Assembly (NCBI GenBank): GCA_037039925.1 | Contig: JAXRKP010000963.1 | Coordinates: 116,001-180,000 of the forward strand | DNA length: 64,000 nt | Reading direction: 5' to 3' | DNA from: Doris montereyensis | Lineage: Eukaryota > Mollusca > Gastropoda > Nudibranchia > Dorididae | In this document: in pieces, positions 58,846-64,000 of the stretch | Layout: every line of letters begins with the position of its first letter | Position numbering within the stretch: the stretch's first letter is position 1 | The notes under the pieces: model-generated | Told to the model about the DNA's origin: nothing | The model's input: only the letters and a program-made list of their open reading frames with translations | The model's database searches: none | Position numbers and translations under genes: made by a program

Positions 58846-58984
58846 TTTGGTACTGACTGTGCGTTCGTGTAGACAAGTTTTGTTTTCGTTTGTGGCTGGA
58901 CTGCTTCCAAATCTGTATCTATTGACAGGTAGTTGTGACGTACTTAATTAAGGTTAGATGTGCTGATGTGCCGTTTCTAGTAGT

Positions 58985-59258
58985 GTCTACGATGTCTTAA
59001 GTAAGTCCAGTGCTCAGAGTTGAGAGTCGGGAAATCAGGAGTAGAGTCTGAATTTTACCAGGCATGGCCACAATGTGGTACAAATGTAGTTTGTCATTGC
59101 TTTCCACGCCGCCTTTACTTTCGCCGAGCATGAATAGACATGCTGGGTCGATAGGAAGGGCCCCGCATTGGGAATCGAACTCAGGTCTCCTGGGAGGTAG
59201 GCCGACGCTCTACCGACTGAGCTACGATGTCTACACTACGATCAAAAATATGTATCCG
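58985..59258 (-). mobile_element. SINE family 2, copy 2
   Basis: Reverse strand: A box TAGCTCAGTCGGTAGAGCG, B box GAGTTCGATTCCC, then AGTAAAGGCGGCGTGGAAAG as in 26312-26600. The head is close to a true tRNA but lies in the SINE. Confidence 0.85.
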
Positions 59259-59344
59259 ACGGTATAATTTCCATGTTGTTGCTGGCTGCTAGGGTCGATG
59301 TGGCAAGACCATCTGTAAAGCTCCAGGCCAGGAGGTTCACCTGT

Positions 59345-59700
59345 TCAGTGGGTCTAAGGAAAGGGGGACTCGGTAGTTCAGAGGCAAGGGGTCGGTCTCT
59401 CAATCAAAATGTCATGAGTTCAAGTCCCGCGAAGGTTGTAAACATTTTCTCGAGTATTATTTCGGGTAAAAACTATCCCCTCGTCCAGGTTAGTAGATCG
59501 ACACCTAGTCCTATCGGAAAAGGACGATAAACAAGAGGTTCAATAAACAAGAGAATCCGTATGCAGATGACAACACGCTGTGCACGCTAGATTTCCCTTA
59601 GCTGTGTAAAGGGCAGTTCGGGCAAAATTAAAAATTCTACCAAAACCCCCGAGATCACCTTAGTTGGGATTGCGAGTAAAATCAAATCAAAATGAGTTTT
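59345..59700 (+). mobile_element. SINE family 3, copy 2
   Basis: A box TAGTTCAGAGGCAAGGGG, B-box-like GAGTTCAAGTCCC, body CAGTTCGGGCAAAATTAAAA and an ATCAAATCAAA tail. Inverted relative to 58085-58440. Confidence 0.8.
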
Positions 59701-59936
59701 TTTAATGCCTAAGGTACTTAAAAATTGCTTTGAATTCAATCTTTTATATGAAACACTTGAAATGATAACTAAAAAGTGATATGTATCCCAATTTATATAG
59801 CAAAAAGCGAAAAGACTTAAAATTATTTTATAACTACACCAGACTAGGCTATATTACTTTCACTCTCTCGTAAACGCAGGCCTGAACATCGTCCGAACCG
59901 TATCTCAGAATTTAGACCTGTTTTGCTCACCAGCTA

Positions 59937-60180
59937 CTAGATTGTACATTCCTTCTTCTTCGATCTCTGCCAGCGGGTCAGATCAGGATGCAGATTGCCT
60001 CCATGAAGTGCATAGTCTTTTGTAGATTCTCCATAGAGCTCTTCTTCCAGAGCTGCCTCGCCCGCCCATATCAGTGTTCTGCTGGGGTGCCCCAAGTGCC
60101 CCACCACACCTCTTTGATTCCCCAAGTTTCAGATAGCGATACATATTGTGGTGGTGACAGTTCTACATTTGAAACCTAGA
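59937..60180 (-). mobile_element. LINE 3' end, same family as 35389-35762
   Basis: Reverse complement shares the ending CAGAGATCGAAGAAGAAGG, the TCTGACCCG stop context, and MYRYLK-like and CGGVGHLGHPSRTLIWAGEA-like sequence. Truncated upstream. Confidence 0.75.
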
Positions 60181-60237
60181 CTTGTGAGGGATCGAAAACA
60201 AGGAAAGTTCTGCTATCAAAAATGAAGTCATCTGACC

Positions 60238-63200
60238 TTTCTTTCTTTCTTTATCAGTTCCCATTCTACCTTTCATTGTATGGGTTCAGATGCCCAAGAT
60301 GATCTTTCTCCAGGATCTCCTGTCCTGGCATTTTCTGTTTCCTTCCAAAAATGTTAAATTTCTATTCTTCAATGCCTCTTTTATATCTTCTTCCCATTTT
60401 CTCGAGGTCTGCCTTTTGGTCTTTTACCTTGGGCTTTACTGTCTAGCTATTCATTTTCTTTACATGCCCAAGCTATCTCAATTGATTTGTTTCTATCTTA
60501 GTTTTTATCCCATCTACTTTGGTTTGATCTCTTATTGTTGTGTTTCTGATTTTGTCTCTTTTAGTTTTCCCTAATACTCTTCCTAGATATTTCATTTCAG
60601 CTGCTTGTACTCTACTGTATTCTCTACTGTCTAAAGTCCATGTTTCGCTGCCATAGAGGAGAGTAGGACAATAAACTGTATTGTATATTGCCATTTTGGT
60701 TTTTGTTGACAATTTTGCTTACCTACAAATGCCTTTCCTATATGGTTCTATATTGCACTTGCCTTTTGGATTTTCTGGCTGATTTCTTCTCTTAGTTTTC
60801 CCTCTGAGTTAATCATTACTCCTAAGTAATTGTAGCTTTGAACTTGTTCTAAATTCTCCCTGCCCAATTTAAAAGACTTTGTGTTTTAGCTTCCCTAGTT
60901 ATTAGCATTGTTTTGGTTTTCTTTGCATTTACTCTCATTCCTCTTTATTTAGTTCATTATTCATAATGTTGATATTCGACTGAAGGTCACTTTCTGTTTT
61001 TCCAAACAGAACTAAATCATCAGCAAATGAAAGCATTGATACATTTACTGGTTTGAGCTTCCACATACCTACATTCATTTTTTGAGGATGCCTTTGTGAC
61101 TGAATCTATAAATGTGATAAACAAAAGAGGACTTAGGATACAACCCTGTCTAACCCCTATATCTACATCAAATTCTGCAGATAAATATGGTTCCAGCTAC
61201 TCTCACTGCACATGTTGGTAAAAATATTTAATGGCTTCTATTAAATTTTGCTCTACATTGTGTTCTTTTAAGAAATGCCATAGTTCGTCCCTCCTCAAAT
61301 TGTCAAATGCCGTTTCTAGATCTATAAAACACAAGTACAAGTCAATGTTTCTCTCAAGGAATTTTTCTATTATTTGTCTAATGTAAATATGTGATCTTGT
61401 ACACTTCTTCCTGGTCTAAATCCACTCTGATGCTCTTCAATCTGATCCTCACTCTTTTCCTTAATCTCATTTCCAGTATCCTGGCATATACTTTCCCTGG
61501 TACGCTAAGTAGTGATATCCCTCTATAGTTTGAGCATTTCATAGTTGATCCTTTCTTATGTATTGGTACTACAGTTCCCTTTTTCCAGTCGTCTGGCACC
61601 TGTTTGGACTTCCATGCTTGTTGGCATATTGCATTTAGTAGTTTGTCTGCCTCTCTCCCTTGGTTTTTAATAATTTCTGAATAAATTTGATCTGCTCCTG
61701 GGGCTTTTCCTAATTTCACTTTTCTCATAGATGTTTGGATTTCTTCCATTGATATATCTACATCTTCATCTGTCTCCTCTGGATTACTTGTCACTGTTAG
61801 TGTTACTAATTGATATGTACTCCTTGTTTCATATGTTCTGAGGGGATTATGTAATTGTTGAAAATATTTCTCCACGCTTCCATGATTTGGCTGTCTTTTT
61901 TCATTATTTCTCCTTTGACTTTCTTAATTTGTCGTATTGAGCATGCTTTGGTTTTTCTCATAGTCTTCTTGCCCCCTAGAACAGCTTTTGATTTCCTTGA
62001 TAGCTTTTTTGAAGTCTTTGTCCAAACTCTTCCCACTGTTCCTGTTTTGCTTTCCTAACTTCCTCTTTGGTGATAGTTCTTTTATTCACGTAATATATCC
62101 TATCCTCTGGTCTCTTTGTTTGCAAGTATTTCTTCCAGGCATCCTTCTTTTCTTTGATCTTAATTTTGACATTCTCATTCCATCTGGCTGTTCTTTTCCT
62201 ATTTCCTTTAATTTGTTTCCTACCACAGACCTCTTCAGTACAACTGACGAGTGTTTCTTTATATATTTGCCACTTTTCTTCTATTGTGCTATCATTCAGA
62301 TCCATCTGCCTTTCACTGATAAATCGTTTTATCCTGGATTGGTATACCTCTTTTACTATTGGTTTATTCAGTTCTTCTATTTTGAATTTAGTAGCTTTCT
62401 TCTCTTTCCTTTTCTGTTTGTTTTTTTCAGTCAGTAATCTCATTTTGGCAATCACTAGGTGATGATCATTAAATATTTCTGCTCCTCTGTTTACTCTTGC
62501 ATCCAATGTATTGTAAAAAAAGGGAGCTGCTAACTATTATGTAGTCTATGATTGATATTTCACATCTGTCTTCATTTACTCTTGTATATTTGTGGATATA
62601 TTTATGAGGTAAAAATGTGTTAGCTATTTTCAGGTTATTCTTTAGGCAAAAATCTATTAGTCTCTCTACATTTGGAGAAGTTGTTGTCTCGTCTTCTTTA
62701 TCTATTACTCCTCCTGATGTTTCTATATTGTTGCCTACTCTAGCATTTAAATCTCCTAAAACTATTAGTTCCTGTTTGTGTTTAAGATTCTCTGCAGCTG
62801 TTTGTAAATCGTTTTTGAAGGTATGTTTTTCTTCTTTAGTGGCGTCTTCGTTTGGTCCATAAGTAATAATTTAATTTCTCTTCCTTTTGGTTTAATATTT
62901 ACCTCTAATAGCCGTGGGCTTATCAATTTCCCACTCTCTAGTAGATGTTCATGCCTTTTATGCACTAGGAGACCTACTCCTGCTCTAGCTCTATCTTTGA
63001 CATCTACTCCTGAGAAGATTAAAATATGATTTGGTCCTACATTTTCTATTCCTTGTCCTTTTTTGTTTGTTTCTGTAATAGCCAAAATGTCTACTTTGAA
63101 TTGTCCCATTTTTAAAACTAATTCTAACCCTTTTCCATTTATTGCCCTCACATTCCATGTTCCGAAAATCACAGTCCGTGTTCGTTTCCATTTTCGTCGT

Positions 63201-63530
63201 TGAAAAGTCAAGCCGGTTACATTATATTTATTTTCTCTGCAACAGTTAGGTTTTGGATAAGCGGGGATTAGTCCACTGTACCCTGGGTAGATGGTGGGGC
63301 TGCCACCTTGAGGCCCCCTACGAGGCCTTTTTATTTTCTGTCAGGGTTAACTCCCTTAGCCTTTGGTCAGTCAAGACCGACCTGCAAGGCAGCAGGTTAT
63401 TTTCTGTCAGGGTGAACTCCCTTAGCCTTTGGTCAGCCAAGACCGACCTGCAAGAGAGCAGGAGACTCGTGGAAGGCGGGATCATCTATTCCACTTACAG
63501 GTGCTTACTTGTCCACTGCCGTAAGTTATC
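60238..63530 (-). mobile_element. APE-type LINE (element C), near full length, degenerate
   Basis: From high to low coordinate on the minus strand: leader with two ~65-base repeats (63330-63470), endonuclease start [20 protein letters not shown] and [15 protein letters not shown] (62765-63211), middle region (61976-62506), RT pieces [20 protein letters not shown] and APGADQIYSEIIKNQ (61378-61875), [10 protein letters not shown] region near 61140, and C-terminal YCPTLLYGSETWTLDSREYS (60473-60712). Ends in an AAAG-type tail at 60238-60255. Many frameshifts. Clade uncertain; related to RTE/BovB-like or other APE LINEs. Confidence 0.88.
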
Positions 63531-64000
63531 GACCTACCATTTCGATATCGTCCAGCATATGACTCAACAGGTGAAAAGAAATTAATTATTTGGTCTCTGG
63601 TTCTCTAGACTCCCTCCTATGTCCTTCACACAATTCTCTAGTCTATATTAGATGTATATTCTTTTGTCTAGAATGGGGAAGACAGCCATAGTCGGGTACA
63701 TGGTATAATTTACTGTTAACTTCATTCATTAAACGTACTATAACCTAACCCCCCCCCCCCCCTGCGCTAGAGCCCTGGTCATTGGTTTATTTTGCTCAAT
63801 TTTTTCTTGGTAACAAGTAGGCCTATGGCCACGACTCCCTGCTTAATATTAATATTCCCCTCTTACCCCCCCTTGTTTCTAGTCAAAGAGCACTTAGGCT
63901 ATGCTCTGAGAGCTAGAATAAAGGTTCTTTGTCAATGCAACATATCTTTTCCTACAAACGCTGCTAGCCCTCTTTTTTTTGGCCATAGTTGATGTGGCCG
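63531..64000. other. Flank with no recognised gene
   Basis: Contains a poly-C run at about 63751-63762. No ORF with a known motif. Confidence 0.4.

Noticed and set aside
59195..59258. tRNA-like sequence on the minus strand
   Set aside because: Head of SINE family 2; the same body follows the related head at 26312.

Overview
This window is eukaryotic genomic DNA. It is AT-rich, with short exons flanked by GT/AG splice sites, long introns, several LINE families, tRNA-derived SINEs with target-site duplications, TIR elements, minisatellites and long microsatellites. The protein similarity and repeat spectrum suggest a lophotrochozoan, most likely a gastropod mollusc. The taxon is an inference; no species-specific marker was found.

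The only recognisable host genes are two tandem, same-strand paralogues of lysosomal beta-galactosidase (glycoside hydrolase family 35, GLB1-like). Copy 1 spans 2945-21361 and copy 2 spans 28656-51364. They share exon order and nearly all intron phases, so they come from a tandem duplication. Copy 2 has a complete 5' end: a palindromic GTCACGTGAC box (the CLEAR/TFEB consensus) 34 bases before an ATG that opens a signal-peptide exon. Copy 1 has no visible exon 1 in this window and carries Leu where GH35 enzymes keep a substrate-binding Glu. Copy 2 keeps that Glu but has frameshifts in at least five exons. Copy 1 also has a one-base mismatch at the exon 3/4 junction, and both copies share an unresolved phase conflict at the last intron. 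The sequence alone cannot separate real gene decay from assembly indels.

The rest is mobile or repetitive DNA. 1-485, 11080-15263 and 60238-63530 are copies of one APE-type LINE with a repeated 5' leader; the middle copy is split by an 1806-bp hAT-like element with a 5-bp TSD. CR1/L2-like LINE pieces lie at 21890-23345, 25895-26310, 26690-28190 (split by a MITE), 37870-38245, 41150-41660 and 54285-56150. An RTE-like 3' end lies at 56389-57345 and a restriction-like-endonuclease LINE at 49440-50600. Three SINE families are present; six copies of the main one are seen, four with clear TSDs. Introns hold minisatellites of 39, 39, 33 and 34 bp and a degenerate ~72-bp satellite rich in CACGTG.

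There is no operon, CRISPR array, rRNA or free-standing tRNA gene, and no clearly new multi-gene system. The most notable signals are the complementary damage in the two beta-galactosidase copies, the CLEAR box on only one of them, exon-confined high identity that suggests gene conversion, and nested transposon insertions.
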